Shown: piece after piece, positions 26,913 through 37,700 of the stretch | Numbering within the stretch: the first letter of the stretch is position 1 | Layout: every line of letters begins with the position of its first letter | Assembly (NCBI GenBank): GCA_016934535.1 | Contig: JAFGSQ010000010.1 | Location: forward strand, 16,564-80,563 | Direction: 5' to 3' | DNA from: a candidate division WOR-3 bacterium | GTDB lineage: Bacteria; SDB-A | Length of the DNA: 64,000 nucleotides | Notes under the pieces: generated by a model | Seen by the model: the letters and a program-made list of their open reading frames with translations, nothing else | Database searches by the model: none | What the model was told of the DNA's origin: nothing | Made by a program: the position numbers and the translations under genes

Positions 26913-28153
26913 GAAAATTATACATAACAATTTTTGTTCTGGCTTTGCTGTCTTGCAGAGAAACCAAAAGACGCGAAATCACTTTAATGGACGACTCTCT
27001 GCCTTTCCAACCTCAACCTGTTTCAGAAACTCTAACCGGCGTTTTAGACTCCGGAGAATATCTGTCATCGCTTATTACGCGCGTTGCCGCATCAAGAATG
27101 AAAACCGGTGAGATATCCCTGATATTCGGACGGCTGTTCAAAACAGAACAATGCAGACCCGGCGAAAGTTTGTTTGTTTTCGTTGAAAAGGATTCTGTTG
27201 TGTGTTTTCTTTTCAAACGCAAAGAAGACCAGATGTACAGAGTTTTCAGAACAGATTCAGGCTGGAGAGGGGAAACGGTTGAAGTTGATGTTTCCTTCGT
27301 GCCCTTCGTCATTAAAGGCAAGCTGGACGCTCAAAATCCCTCTCTATGGCAGAGCATAATCAATGCCGGAGGCAACGACGACGTTGCAGCCGCGTTCTGC
27401 AACCTGCTCGAGTATCAGGCGGATTTCACATTCAGTTCTCGGGAAGGGGATTCTTTCGAGATACTGATATTCAAAAAATATTCCGGAGGATCCTGCATTG
27501 GCAGAACTTCAATAATTTCAGGAAACTACTGGGGAAGCAGAACTTCCGGAGAGGCTTATCTTTATCCTTATTCCCGTTTTTCTCATTTCAGCCTCGACGG
27601 GCAAAGTTCCCAGAGAAGATTTCTCAGTTCCCCTGTCTCATACTCGCGGATTTCTTCGGGTTTTTCACCGGCCAGATTTCATCCCATTCTTCAATATACA
27701 AGGGCGCACAGAGGTGTAGATTACTCTGCTCCCACCGGAACCCCTGTTTCCGCGATTGCGGCGGGCACTGTCGTCTTGTCAGGATGGTCCGGAGAAGCCG
27801 GCATCGCCGTCAGAATAAAACATTCGGGGGGCGTAGAAAGCGAATACTATCATTTGAGCAAAATAGCCGACGGAATTTCGATGGGAAAAAGAATCGAACA
27901 AGGTCAGTTAGTTGGTTTCGTTGGTTCGACCGGTTTATCAACCGGTCCTCATTTGCATTTCGGCATAAAAATCAACGGCACTCATGTGGATCCGCTCCCG
28001 GTTCTTGCAAGAGCTTCCGGAGAACCTCTCCCGGAAAATGAAATGTATGTTTTTGAAAAAGCAGTCAGATATTACGATATAATAAGCACGGTTGTTTCAG
28101 ACCTCAGTTTTATTGAGATGGAGAAAACGGCGGCGGGATTTCCCGGATTCTGA
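26909..28153 (+). CDS. M23 (LytM-type) peptidase lipoprotein
   Basis: Envelope protein of 414 residues with a lipoprotein signal (LALLSC, lipidated C15). A long N-terminal region resembles the non-catalytic part of MepM-like endopeptidases; the C-terminal M23 domain (about 255-370) has HRGVDYSAPTGTPV, YYHLSK and GPHLHFGI, i.e. the zinc ligands H-x3-D and H-x-H. It should cut peptidoglycan cross-links or activate amidases. It overlaps the phosphoesterase stop by four bases (ATGA) and is followed three bases later by an ABC transporter gene. Confidence 0.9.
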   Translation: MRKLYITIFVLALLSCRETKRREITLMDDSLPFQPQPVSETLTGVLDSGEYLSSLITRVAASRMKTGEISLIFGRLFKTEQCRPGESLFVFVEKDSVVCFLFKRKEDQMYRVFRTDSGWRGETVEVDVSFVPFVIKGKLDAQNPSLWQSIINAGGNDDVAAAFCNLLEYQADFTFSSREGDSFEILIFKKYSGGSCIGRTSIISGNYWGSRTSGEAYLYPYSRFSHFSLDGQSSQRRFLSSPVSYSRISSGFSPARFHPILQYTRAHRGVDYSAPTGTPVSAIAAGTVVLSGWSGEAGIAVRIKHSGGVESEYYHLSKIADGISMGKRIEQGQLVGFVGSTGLSTGPHLHFGIKINGTHVDPLPVLARASGEPLPENEMYVFEKAVRYYDIISTVVSDLSFIEMEKTAAGFPGF

Positions 28154-28155
28154 AT

Positions 28156-29067
28156 ATGAATGCAGTTGAGATAAACGAACTTAAAAAAACATACAAAACG
28201 GGATTCTTCCCCAAAAAGATAAAAGCTCTTGACGGTCTTTCTTTCTTCGTCGGAAGAGGTAAAATCTACGGCCTTTTGGGTCCTAACGGAGCCGGAAAAT
28301 CAACTACAATGAAAATACTGAGCGGATTGATCAATAAAGACGGCGGATCTGCAAAAATTTTTTCAGAGTCGGCTGGAACAATGAAATCAAAAAGCATAAT
28401 CGGATTTCTTCCTGAAAACCCTGTCTTTTACTCTCATTTGACGGGAAAAGAATTTTTGTCTCTTTCATTCGCTCTGCTCGGAAAAACTCAAAACAAGCAT
28501 ACACTCGAAGTTTTACTCGAATCAGTCGGAATATCAAAATCATCGGAAAACCACATAAAAACTTATTCCAAAGGTATGCTTCAAAGACTGGGCATCGCTC
28601 AGGCTTTGGCAGGCGACCCGGAAGTCCTCATACTCGACGAGCCTCTTTCAGGCGTCGATCCTGTCGGAAGGGCGGAAATAAAAGAGATAATCAGAAAATT
28701 AAAATACGACGGAAAAACCGTCATCATATCAACGCACACGCTTCCGGACATCGAAGAGCTGGCCGACGACATCGGCATAATAGACAAGGGAAAACTTGTA
28801 ATGCAGGATTCTTTGCTCAACATAACGTCAAAATACAGAAACGCTTTCACTCTGGTTGTCGAGTCCGGCAAAAACGACATCAAAAAGACAGTAACTTCAG
28901 CAGTTCCGCAGAACTGCGGCGAAAACCTTTGGAAGATAGAAGGAAACAGGGAAACGCTTGAGAAAGTTATGAAGACATGCCAGACGGAAAATGTAAAAAT
29001 CATTCAATACGGCCCTTCTCTATCTCCCCTTGAACAGACTTTCGTGGATTTGATGGGCGCAAAATGA
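28156..29067 (+). CDS. ABC transporter ATP-binding protein
   Basis: ATPase subunit of an ABC-2 type exporter. Walker A GPNGAGKST near residue 42, Q-loop region GFLPENPVF, signature YSKGMLQRLGIAQALAGD near 138, Walker B LILDEPLSGVDP and switch STHTL. 303 residues, including a C-terminal extension of about 90 residues found in DrrA/CcmA-like exporter ATPases. It overlaps the permease gene by four bases (ATGA). The transported substrate is unknown; the M23 peptidase upstream suggests an envelope role. Confidence 0.93.
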   Translation: MNAVEINELKKTYKTGFFPKKIKALDGLSFFVGRGKIYGLLGPNGAGKSTTMKILSGLINKDGGSAKIFSESAGTMKSKSIIGFLPENPVFYSHLTGKEFLSLSFALLGKTQNKHTLEVLLESVGISKSSENHIKTYSKGMLQRLGIAQALAGDPEVLILDEPLSGVDPVGRAEIKEIIRKLKYDGKTVIISTHTLPDIEELADDIGIIDKGKLVMQDSLLNITSKYRNAFTLVVESGKNDIKKTVTSAVPQNCGENLWKIEGNRETLEKVMKTCQTENVKIIQYGPSLSPLEQTFVDLMGAK

Positions 29068-29837
29068 AAAAGGTGTTTGTTCTCGCTGAAGTCACATTCA
29101 AAGTTCTTCTCAGAGAAAGGTCTCTTTATTTCATTTCTGTTTTTCCTGTTTTAATGAGCTTGATGCCAGTGCTTATTAAACCACTCGTCCTCGGAGAATA
29201 CGAAAAAATTCTTTATGATTTTTCCAACGCCACTTTTCTTTTGACCGGAATTCTCGTAGCTGTTGTCACGGGGACAACAGTTATACAGACTGAATTCAAG
29301 CAAAGGACGATATATCTTATCCTTTCCAAACCTGTCAGAAGAGATCATTATCTGATAGCCAAATTCCTGGGCATGTACTGGAGTATATTTATTCTGGAAA
29401 TATTCATTGCTCTTCTTTTTGCCGTTGTTTTTATAATGACCAAGGTGCCTTTACGTCTCGAATTCTGCCTAAATTTTATCTTTATCCAGCTTCAGCTTTT
29501 AATAGTCTGCGCTTTGAGTGTTTTTTTCTCTTCTTTCGCGACTCCGATTACCGGCGCCGTGTTCACTTTTCTTACAGTGCTTTCCGGGTTCTATCTTTCT
29601 TCAGCCTTGAATTTCAGCGACATAAGTCATAAATTGAACCCTCTGACAAAGTTTGTTGTCTCCTTATTAGCATACATTTTACCGGCTTTTTCGGAAATTG
29701 ACATTAACATCCTCGCGTACAAAAGGATCCCCCTGGGATATGATTTCGCTCTTTCCGCTGTTTCATATTCTCTGTTTTACGTTATTTCATGCCTGGCTTT
29801 GTCAATCATCTTTTTCGAAAGGAAGGAATTTTTCTGA
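29064..29837 (+). CDS. ABC-2 type transporter permease
   Basis: Membrane subunit of the exporter, 257 residues with about six membrane helices (approximately 15-35, 50-73, 100-125, 133-155, 160-180 and 230-250). The pattern GTTVIQTEFKQRTIYLILSKPVRRDHYLIAKFLG near 75-108 is the conserved cytoplasmic loop of ABC-2 permeases. Start overlaps the ATPase stop, and its own end overlaps or abuts the prepilin peptidase start. Confidence 0.9.
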   Translation: MKKVFVLAEVTFKVLLRERSLYFISVFPVLMSLMPVLIKPLVLGEYEKILYDFSNATFLLTGILVAVVTGTTVIQTEFKQRTIYLILSKPVRRDHYLIAKFLGMYWSIFILEIFIALLFAVVFIMTKVPLRLEFCLNFIFIQLQLLIVCALSVFFSSFATPITGAVFTFLTVLSGFYLSSALNFSDISHKLNPLTKFVVSLLAYILPAFSEIDINILAYKRIPLGYDFALSAVSYSLFYVISCLALSIIFFERKEFF

Positions 29838-30658
29838 GCTTTCTTGAAGCACTTAGAAGCTACCCTTCTGTTCTGCTTGGAACGTACTGGTTTTTTCTCG
29901 GAACATGTCTCGGTTCATTTTCAAACGTCTGCATATACAGAATGCCGAGAAAAATTTCCGTTGTGAAATCCCGGTCTTTTTGCCCGGAATGCGGAAAAAA
30001 AATACATTTTTACCTGAACATTCCCGTTGTTTCCTATTTGCTGCTCCAGGGAAAATGCCGTTACTGCAAAAAAGCTATCTCTCCGCGTTATCCCCTCGTC
30101 GAATTATCGGTCGGAATACTGTTCTTGTATTCTTTTGTTTTTTTCGGAACGACTCTCGACGCCGTCAGAATATCCGCTCTGCTTTTTTTTCTTTTCACGG
30201 TTTCTGCAACTGACACCGACAGATATATCGTGCCTGTAAAACTGACTTCGGCTGGAATTGTTTTCGGCCTCTTGACTTCGTTTATCAAAAACGGTTTTGT
30301 CACCCCCCTCGAAAGCCTTGCGGGGACAGCAATAGCAATTGGTACAGTCGTCTTGTTCAATGATTTGTTTTCAGCCTTATTTTCTAAAAACGGACTCGGT
30401 GACGGGGACGCGAGCGTTGCCGGATTGATAGGAGCTTACACCGGCTGGAAGGCTTCGTTTTTTTCCTTGTTTTTCGGCTCTGTTTTTGGGCTCATTTTTT
30501 CGCTGGCTCTTATGGTTTTTTTTAGAAAAAACGTCGAAAAAGACTGGCGGGATCCTGAACCGAGATGGAAAAAAATACCTTTTGTTCCTTTTATTTCAGC
30601 GGGTTTTCTGATTTGGACCGTATTGTCTAAATATTTGACGATTGATTTTTCTTTTTGA
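29789..30658 (+). CDS. pilD: Type IV prepilin peptidase / leader peptidase (PilD-like)
   Basis: Inner membrane aspartyl protease that cleaves type IV prepilin leaders; the N-terminal part is the methylase-like zinc domain. Seen: GTCLGSFSNVCIYRMPR, two CxxC pairs (CPEC, CRYC), then the catalytic aspartates in ATDTDRYIVP and GLGDGDASV (GxGD motif) among about seven helices. The boundary given uses the first canonical ATG, which lies 49 bases inside the permease gene and lacks a ribosome site. A CTG at 29834, six bases after GGAAGGA and overlapping the permease stop as CTGA, fits better and would give 274 residues. No pilin genes are nearby. Confidence 0.9.
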   Translation: MPGFVNHLFRKEGIFLSFLEALRSYPSVLLGTYWFFLGTCLGSFSNVCIYRMPRKISVVKSRSFCPECGKKIHFYLNIPVVSYLLLQGKCRYCKKAISPRYPLVELSVGILFLYSFVFFGTTLDAVRISALLFFLFTVSATDTDRYIVPVKLTSAGIVFGLLTSFIKNGFVTPLESLAGTAIAIGTVVLFNDLFSALFSKNGLGDGDASVAGLIGAYTGWKASFFSLFFGSVFGLIFSLALMVFFRKNVEKDWRDPEPRWKKIPFVPFISAGFLIWTVLSKYLTIDFSF

Positions 30659-33256
30659 TCACTTTTTAACTGAAATCTCAAGTTGTCCGTTTCTTTCTTC
30701 AATGTTTATTGTGTCTCCGGGATTTATGTCTCCCTTGATTATCTTTTCAGCCAGCACGTTTTCAACGTTTCTTTGAAGATATCTTTTTATCGGCCTCGCG
30801 CCGTATATAGGATCGTAAGCCTCCGACGCTATCATTTTTTTGGCATTTTCAGATATAGCAATGTTGTTTTTATTTTCTTTCAGCCTTTCTCTTATTTTTT
30901 CAATCTGTAAATCAACTATCTTTTCGACCTGTTCGACTGTCAAGGGCATGAACATGACGACTTCATCAACTCTGTTGAGGAATTCAGGCTTGAAATGGTT
31001 TCTCAGTGCGTCGAGAACGTCCTTTTTGCGTTCGTCGAACATATATCCGTCTTTTCCCATGCCTTCTACGAGCAGAGCGCTGCCTATATTGGAAGTCATA
31101 ATCAGTATCGTGTTTTTGAAGTCCACTGTCCTTCCTTTATTGTCCGTGAGTCTTCCGTCGTCCATAATCTGCAAGAGCGCGTTGAATATATCCGGATGAG
31201 CTTTTTCAATTTCATCGAAAAGTATTACGCTGTAAGGCTTTCTTCTGACGGCTTCCGTCAACTGCCCCCCCTCGTCGTATCCGACATACCCCGGAGGAGC
31301 GCCTATGAGTTTGGAAACCGTGTGCTTTTCCATGTACTCCGTCATGTCAATTCTTATGAGGTTTTCTTCCGTGTCAAAAAGCACTTCAGTCAAAGCTTTC
31401 GCAAGTTCGGTCTTTCCCACCCCGGTAGGACCGAGAAAAATGAAATTACCTATCGGTTTCGAAGGATCTTTGAGGCCGGCTCTCGCTCTCAATACCGATT
31501 TTGAAAGAGCGGAAACCGCCGGGTCCTGTCCAATTACTCTTTCGTGCAGGAGTTCTTCAAGCTTCATCAGCTTTTCTCTTTCGCCTTCGATAAGCTTATT
31601 GACTGGGATACCAGTCCAAAGAGAGACAACTCCGGCGATCTCTTCCTCCGAAACTTCTTCTCTCAAAAGCCTGCCTTCCCCTTTATCTGATCCGGCCTCG
31701 AGCGAAGCGAGTTCTTTTTCAAGATTCAGAAGTTTACCGTATCTAAGCTCAGCGGCTTTGTTCAGGTCGTATTCCCTTTCGGCTTTATCCGACTCAGTGC
31801 GGACCCTTTCAATTTCTTCCCTGACCTTGCCTATCCGGATTATTTGTTCTTTTTCCTGAGACCATTTTTTCCGCAGCTTTGAATATTTGTCTTTGTTTTT
31901 TTCAATGTCTGTTTCGATTTCGGCAAGTCTCGCTTTGCTCGCTTTATCTTTTTCTTTTTTCAAGGCTTCTCTTTCTATCTCTAGTCGGGTGATTCTCCTG
32001 TTCAGGTCGTCTATCACAGACGGCATACTGTCAATTTCAGATCTGATTTTTGCTGCGGCTTCGTCTATCAGGTCGATGGCTTTGTCAGGGAGAAACCTGT
32101 CAGATATGTATCTGTGACTCAAGACAGCCGAAGCAACAATTGCGCTGTCGAGGATTTTTATTCCGTGATGAATCTCAAACTTTTCTTTTAGGCCTCTCAA
32201 GATCGATATCGTATCTTCTACTGAAGGTTCGTCTACCAGGACCGGTTGAAAACGCCTTTCGAAAGCGGCGTCTTTTTCAATGTGTTTTCTGTATTCGTCT
32301 ATTGTTGTGGCTCCGATACAATGTATTTCACCTCTTGCAAGAAGAGGTTTTAGCATGTTACCGGCGTCGATTGATCCTTCGGCTTTTCCAGCGCCCACGA
32401 CTATGTGAAGTTCATCGATGAACATGAGAATTTTGCCTTCCGATTTCTGAACTTCATTTAAAACGGCTTTAAGTCTTTCTTCAAATTCCCCCCTGAATTT
32501 CGCTCCGGCTATTAGCGATCCCATGTCTAGGGCAAAAATCTTTTTGTCTTTCAAGCCCTCGGGAACATCGCCTCTTTCTATTCTTTGAGCGAGGCCTTCA
32601 ACTATCGCAGTCTTGCCGACTCCGGGGTCGCCTATTAGGACAGGATTGTTCTTTGTCCTTCTCAAAAGGATCCTCACGACTCTTCTTATCTCTTCGTCTC
32701 TGCCGATAACCGGATCCAGTTTGTTGGACCGTGCGAGTTCTACAAGTTCGCGCCCGTATTTCTTCAAAACGTCGTAAGTCGCTTCAGGTTCAGCGCTGGT
32801 CACTCGCTGACTTCCTCTCATTTCCATGAGCACTTTCAAGAATTTTTCTCTGTCAATTCCGAATTCGTTAAGTATCTTTCTCGTCCTCTTGCTTGCGTCA
32901 GATGTCATCGCCAGAAAAATATGCTCCACGCTGACGAATTCATCTTTCATTTTCTGTGCTTCTTCAAACGAATCTGCAAGTATCAGATTAAGATCCGATC
33001 CGATTCCCGGAGACAAGGCACCGCTTTGACCGGTCACGGAAGGATATTTCATTATTTCTTTCTCGGTTTTTTCAGCCAGACCTTGAACGTCCGTGTTCAT
33101 CCTCATTAATATCTGAGGTATGAAACCGTTTTCCTGCTGAATCAAAGCCAGAAGAAGATGCTCGGGTTCTATTATCTGATTCGCTCTTCGTGAAGCTTCA
33201 ATCTGGGAAGAGTGAACGGCCTCCTGTGCCTTTGTTGTCAATTTATTAAAATCCAT
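30659..33256 (-). CDS. clpB: ClpB disaggregase chaperone
   Basis: Hexameric AAA+ disaggregase that works with DnaK to rescue aggregated proteins. N-domain (1-145), first AAA with GDPGVGKTA near 202, coiled-coil middle domain (about 400-525), second AAA with GPTGVGKTE near 600 and conserved C-terminal [11 protein letters not shown]. 865 residues, the usual length. The ATG at 33256 follows AAAAGGGGA; the longer frame to 33430 lies upstream of it. No CIRCE-type heat-shock operator is seen in the 106-base gap to thyX. It converges head-on with pilD, with no space between the stops. Confidence 0.96.
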   Translation of the reverse strand: MDFNKLTTKAQEAVHSSQIEASRRANQIIEPEHLLLALIQQENGFIPQILMRMNTDVQGLAEKTEKEIMKYPSVTGQSGALSPGIGSDLNLILADSFEEAQKMKDEFVSVEHIFLAMTSDASKRTRKILNEFGIDREKFLKVLMEMRGSQRVTSAEPEATYDVLKKYGRELVELARSNKLDPVIGRDEEIRRVVRILLRRTKNNPVLIGDPGVGKTAIVEGLAQRIERGDVPEGLKDKKIFALDMGSLIAGAKFRGEFEERLKAVLNEVQKSEGKILMFIDELHIVVGAGKAEGSIDAGNMLKPLLARGEIHCIGATTIDEYRKHIEKDAAFERRFQPVLVDEPSVEDTISILRGLKEKFEIHHGIKILDSAIVASAVLSHRYISDRFLPDKAIDLIDEAAAKIRSEIDSMPSVIDDLNRRITRLEIEREALKKEKDKASKARLAEIETDIEKNKDKYSKLRKKWSQEKEQIIRIGKVREEIERVRTESDKAEREYDLNKAAELRYGKLLNLEKELASLEAGSDKGEGRLLREEVSEEEIAGVVSLWTGIPVNKLIEGEREKLMKLEELLHERVIGQDPAVSALSKSVLRARAGLKDPSKPIGNFIFLGPTGVGKTELAKALTEVLFDTEENLIRIDMTEYMEKHTVSKLIGAPPGYVGYDEGGQLTEAVRRKPYSVILFDEIEKAHPDIFNALLQIMDDGRLTDNKGRTVDFKNTILIMTSNIGSALLVEGMGKDGYMFDERKKDVLDALRNHFKPEFLNRVDEVVMFMPLTVEQVEKIVDLQIEKIRERLKENKNNIAISENAKKMIASEAYDPIYGARPIKRYLQRNVENVLAEKIIKGDINPGDTINIEERNGQLEISVKK

Positions 33257-33316
33257 TTTTTCCCCTTTTATTTTAAAAAATACACGCTTTTGCATGTTAC
33301 GCAACCCTCTTTTGTC

Positions 33317-33355
33317 TTGAAAACGCTTGTCACGAAGAATATAATAATCTATATT
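33317..33355 (+). promoter_or_regulatory. Two overlapping promoters for thyX
   Basis: First candidate: TTGAAA (33317-33322), 17-base spacer, TATAAT (33340-33345). Second: TTGTCA (33327-33332), 17-base spacer, TATATT (33350-33355). The second would start transcription at about 33362, i.e. at the thyX ATG, giving a leaderless message; the first would give a leader of about ten bases with no Shine-Dalgarno. Confidence 0.6.
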
Positions 33356-33362
33356 TCGTGCT

Positions 33363-34727
33363 ATGCAGGTAAAATTGTCGGGTATAACATCGTTTGCGGA
33401 CTCCGAAAAAGCCAAACAAGCGGAAGCCATGGCGACGTCTTTTGCCAGGTGCAGCAGGTCCTCCCTTTCTCTTTTGGAATTACGTAATCAAGCGCTGGCC
33501 GACGTCGAAAGCGCGAGAAAATCAAACGAAAAAATCATTTTTGAAATGGGGCACAAATCCATCGCCGAACACGTCTGCCTCAATTTCGATTTATCCGGAA
33601 TTACCAGATTCGCCGCCGAATTCATTGAACATCACAGGTTGGCGTCGTTCACCGAAAGATCTCAGCGCTACATGAACATATTTGAAAAACCGGTTGTACC
33701 TTATGAATTTCAGGAGCCCGAAAAAAAGAAAGATTTTTTGGACATCTCGGAAAAATCAACTGCGCTTTACGAAGAACTTTCTGAAAATCTTGAGAAAAAA
33801 AACCCTTCCAGGGGTGATCCTTCGAAAGAAGACTCACGATACGCACTTACTTTGTCAGCTCCGACTCAATTGGGGATGACGGTCAACGCAAGATCTCTCG
33901 AGCATATAATTGTCACGCTCAGAAACTCCGGCCTCGCTGAAACAGAAAACATCGCCGGCCTGCTCGAGTCCGAAGCAAAAGAACACATCCCGTCTCTCAT
34001 AAGGCACACTGCAGGAGCAACGGCACAATTGGCAGTAAGACCGATTTCCTCATCAAACGTGAATTCAGAGGCCGTAAAACTCGTCTCGTTCACTGAAAAT
34101 GCCGATTCAAAAATCGCTTCGGGTTTGATTTTTGAGTCAGAAGGCGTTTTCCAGGAACCTGAAAAACTGTCCGAGCAGAGAAAAAAAGAAGTGATTTTAA
34201 ATATTTATAAAAACCTGAACGTTCACGATCCGCTTCCCCGTTCTTTTGAACTCGCCGACTTCACTTTTTCTATAAATCTTTCTTCCTGCGCTTTCGCTCA
34301 GCTTAAGAGACACAGAATGATGACTTTATTAAACAGCTTACCTGATCCCGCCCTCGGATTCGTCATCCCGGAATCAGTAATTACAGCCGGTTATGAAAGC
34401 AAATTCCGCGAGCTGTCACTTCAATCGGAAGAAGCTTGGAAAAAAGACGGAATGAAAATATCATCTTCGTATCTTCTCGCAAATTCATTTAAAAGAACAG
34501 TACTCGTAAGGATGAATGCACGGGAACTTTGCCATTTTTCAAGATTGAGGATGGACAGTCACTCTCAATGGGAAATAAGAAAATTGGCCGACGATATAAT
34601 CGGTCTGGTTTTTGAAAAAGCGCCCTTGTCTTCATTGTTGTGTTGCGGCAAAGACTCTTTTGAAAAAGTCAAAACTTCTCTCACCTCATCTCAATTTAAC
34701 CGGTTTTCAAAGCGTCATTCTAAATAG
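33363..34727 (+). CDS. thyX: Flavin-dependent thymidylate synthase, two-domain form
   Basis: Makes dTMP from dUMP with FAD and methylene-tetrahydrofolate. At 454 residues it is twice the usual size and consists of two ThyX-like halves. Half 1 (about 1-235) has [15 protein letters not shown], equal to the ThyX motif RHRxxSxxxxSxR with the first R changed to H, then VNARSLEHI. Half 2 (about 236-454) has [12 protein letters not shown], keeping RHR but losing the serine part, then [23 protein letters not shown]. The two halves may build complementary parts of the active sites. No thyA is in the window; tmk is at 16918. Confidence 0.88.
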   Translation: MQVKLSGITSFADSEKAKQAEAMATSFARCSRSSLSLLELRNQALADVESARKSNEKIIFEMGHKSIAEHVCLNFDLSGITRFAAEFIEHHRLASFTERSQRYMNIFEKPVVPYEFQEPEKKKDFLDISEKSTALYEELSENLEKKNPSRGDPSKEDSRYALTLSAPTQLGMTVNARSLEHIIVTLRNSGLAETENIAGLLESEAKEHIPSLIRHTAGATAQLAVRPISSSNVNSEAVKLVSFTENADSKIASGLIFESEGVFQEPEKLSEQRKKEVILNIYKNLNVHDPLPRSFELADFTFSINLSSCAFAQLKRHRMMTLLNSLPDPALGFVIPESVITAGYESKFRELSLQSEEAWKKDGMKISSSYLLANSFKRTVLVRMNARELCHFSRLRMDSHSQWEIRKLADDIIGLVFEKAPLSSLLCCGKDSFEKVKTSLTSSQFNRFSKRHSK

Positions 34728-34747
34728 ATTTTTTTGCGGAGCTAAGA

Positions 34748-37700
34748 ATGTCAGAAAATGAACAAAAAGCAGCCGAAATCCTGAACAAAAAACTCACCCT
34801 GGAGGGGAGAGAGCGTGAAATCTCCATGCTTGTTGCAAAACTGCAGTACACTCTTTCAGGTGAAGGGATATTCGCTCTTGTTACGGGTGCAGACGGAATA
34901 GGAAAAACCCGTTTTCTCGAAGAATTCCGATCGAAAATCCTCTGCCCTCCTTTCATAGTTCTTCACGGTAAAGCTTCGGGAAAAGTTACCTTCATGTCCG
35001 TGTTTTCCTTTTTGATAAGCTCTTTTCTGAATTCTCAAAAAGGAAAATCCAAACTAATCGCTTCGCTGATCCCTGCCGACACCGCAAGGATCATATCCGC
35101 TTATTGCCCTTTGATTTCCGAACATTATCCGTATTCCGTTCTAAAAGTACCCCCGGCCGGAAAAGAAGCCGTTTTTGATTCTTTTTTAAAAATCATAAAG
35201 AAAATATCCTCATTGTGGCCCCTGGTAATAGTTATTGACGATGCGGATTATATGGACTCAGGTTCAATCGAATTTCTCGAATATCTGGGATCCAACATCT
35301 ATGACTGTTCCATCTTTGTGATTGCCGGCGCACTAAACACAGGATTTCTCTCTTCAGCCAGATTTTCTTCCGAACTAATCGTATTGAAACCTTTGGATGT
35401 GAAAATGGTGGAGGATTCACTACGTTGTTTTTTTCAAAAACATATTAACCGTGAATTCGTAGAATGGGTTCACTTCCAAACAAAAGGAATTCCTTTTTTC
35501 ATTGACGAAATTATAAAAACTCTCTTGCGGTCAAACATAATATATTACAAAGACGGGACATGGAAAGTTGACGATTTCTATGAGGACGTAAAACTTCCGG
35601 AAAACGTCGCTGTTTTTTTGAAAGAGAAATTTGAAAAACTTTCAAAAGAAGAATATGCTTTGCTTTCTTCGGTTTCAGTCCTGGAAAGCGCTTTCCCGGA
35701 ACAGGCCGCCGTATTTATTTCAGAAAACATTGTTTCCGACCCGATTAAGACGATTTCGTCACTCGTGAATAAAAATTTTCTTGTCAAGGACGAAAACTCT
35801 CTGACCGATTTTCAAAATCCGCTGATTCGAAAAGCGATTTTCGAAATCACAAAAGAAAGTGACAAAAAACGATCCCACAGAAAAGCAGCCAGGTTTTTCT
35901 CGAAAGGTAAATTTCAGGACCCGCTTTTAGAAACCTACCATCTCACGAGGTTTTTGACGTCTGATGAATATAATATTCCACTCGCAAAGAAAATTGAAGC
36001 GGCCGCCGATCATTACAAAAAAATTCAGAATTGGGAAAGTGTTGCGGAATACATGAAAATGCTGGTTCAATTGATGAAAGAAATTCCAGAATTCAGTGAT
36101 ACCGACGTTCTTGAAGTCCAATCAAAGCTGCTTATAATTTTCTCTAACCTTAAATCTGAAGCCTTTAATGAAAAGCAATACACGGATTTAATAACCCGGC
36201 TTTTTTCGGCGGGTCTTATTCAAGACGCTGTCTCTTTGTCAAACTTCCTTTCGAGGAATTATCTCGAAAGATTCGAGTATAAAAAAGCCAGGAAACTGAT
36301 GGACGAGACAATCTCCCTTATACCGGAGAGAATGAAAGAAGAAAAGTGGAAACTGAAATACAACAACTGCCTTTTACTCACAAAACAGGGACATTACACA
36401 AAAGCCTCTTCTGAATGCGAAATCCTGATAAAAGAGATCGATTCAAAAATAAGCCCGTCAGGAAAATGGTACCCGATGAATCTTTTAGGTTCGATATTTT
36501 TTCTCACGGGTAAACTACAAAAAGCGCGTAACATATATGAGCTTTCTGTTGAAATAGCCGACAAAGCCGGTGATAAAAACAGCAAAAGCGTCTCTTTCGG
36601 AAATCTTGGTCTGGTTCTTCGCGAAATCGGGGAAATCGACCTCGCTCTGAAATTCACGAGAGAGAGCTTTGAATTATTCCATGAAACAGGAAATACAATG
36701 AAAATCGCCAAAACTCACGATTTTCTGTCGAGCTTTGCTCTCATAAAACAAGATTTAGCCCTTTCAAAAATGCATTCTTTTACTTGCAGGGAACTTGCCG
36801 AAAAAAAGGGGATGAGTGCACTCGTTCTTGAATCCAGAATCAAACTCTGCCGGATACTGCTGGAAGAGATGGATTTCAGCGGAGCCGAAAAAGAATTTTT
36901 GGACATCTCGCGTGAGCATTTCGGAGAATTGGAAAGTTCGTTGAAAACCGAGCTCTCTCTTACAGGTTCGTATATACAGCAGGAAAAACGCCAATTTAAT
37001 GAAGCCATGAACTCACTTGAACAGACGCTTGAACTGTGTAAAAAAAACAAGATGAAAATCCTCGAGGCAGTCGTTCTTTCGAGAAAAGCTCAAATTCGGG
37101 CTCTTCTCCGCAACCCCAAAAAAGCGGTCGATGAATTCATTTTGGCTGAAAACATACTTAAAAAATCAGGAGCGGTTTTCTCTCTCGCAAGGCAGAAAGC
37201 CGAATTCGGTCTGTGTTTAAAAGGTGAAAAAGGGAACAAGTATCTTCTTGAGGCGTTTGATCTTTTCGAAAAGATGCGTTTGCCTGAACAGACGGAATAT
37301 TTCGCCGCCAGATCCGGTTTGAAAACGCCTTTTCCAAACCTTTCTTTGACCGGAGTTAAAAAAAAATCAAAGAGTAAAAAACTTAAAATAACCACCTTCG
37401 GCGGTTTGACGGTGGAAGACACTGAATTGAAAAGAGTTTTTTCAGACAGGGAATGGGGATCGAGAAAAGCGAAGGAACTTCTCGCCCTCCTGCTGGTTTT
37501 TTCCGGTAGTAAAGGCGCGACTAGAGAAATGCTTGAAAATCAGCTCTGGCCTGACAAAGGACCCAAAGAATCCCAAAACAATTTTCACGTTACCCTGACG
37601 CATTTAAGAAAGACAATCGGCGCAGAAGCAGTTATCTGCGAAGAACCTTTTTACAGGCTCGACAACAGTAAATTCACCGTAGATTGCTACGAATTCGATA

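Noticed and set aside
27931..27948. Perfect inverted repeat ACCGGTT-TATC-AACCGGT
   Set aside because: It lies inside the M23 catalytic domain and encodes the conserved GSTGLSTGPH loop; explained by codon choice.
33257..33362. CIRCE heat-shock operator upstream of clpB
   Set aside because: No TTAGCACTC/GAGTGCTAA repeat is present; only promoter-like hexamers were found.
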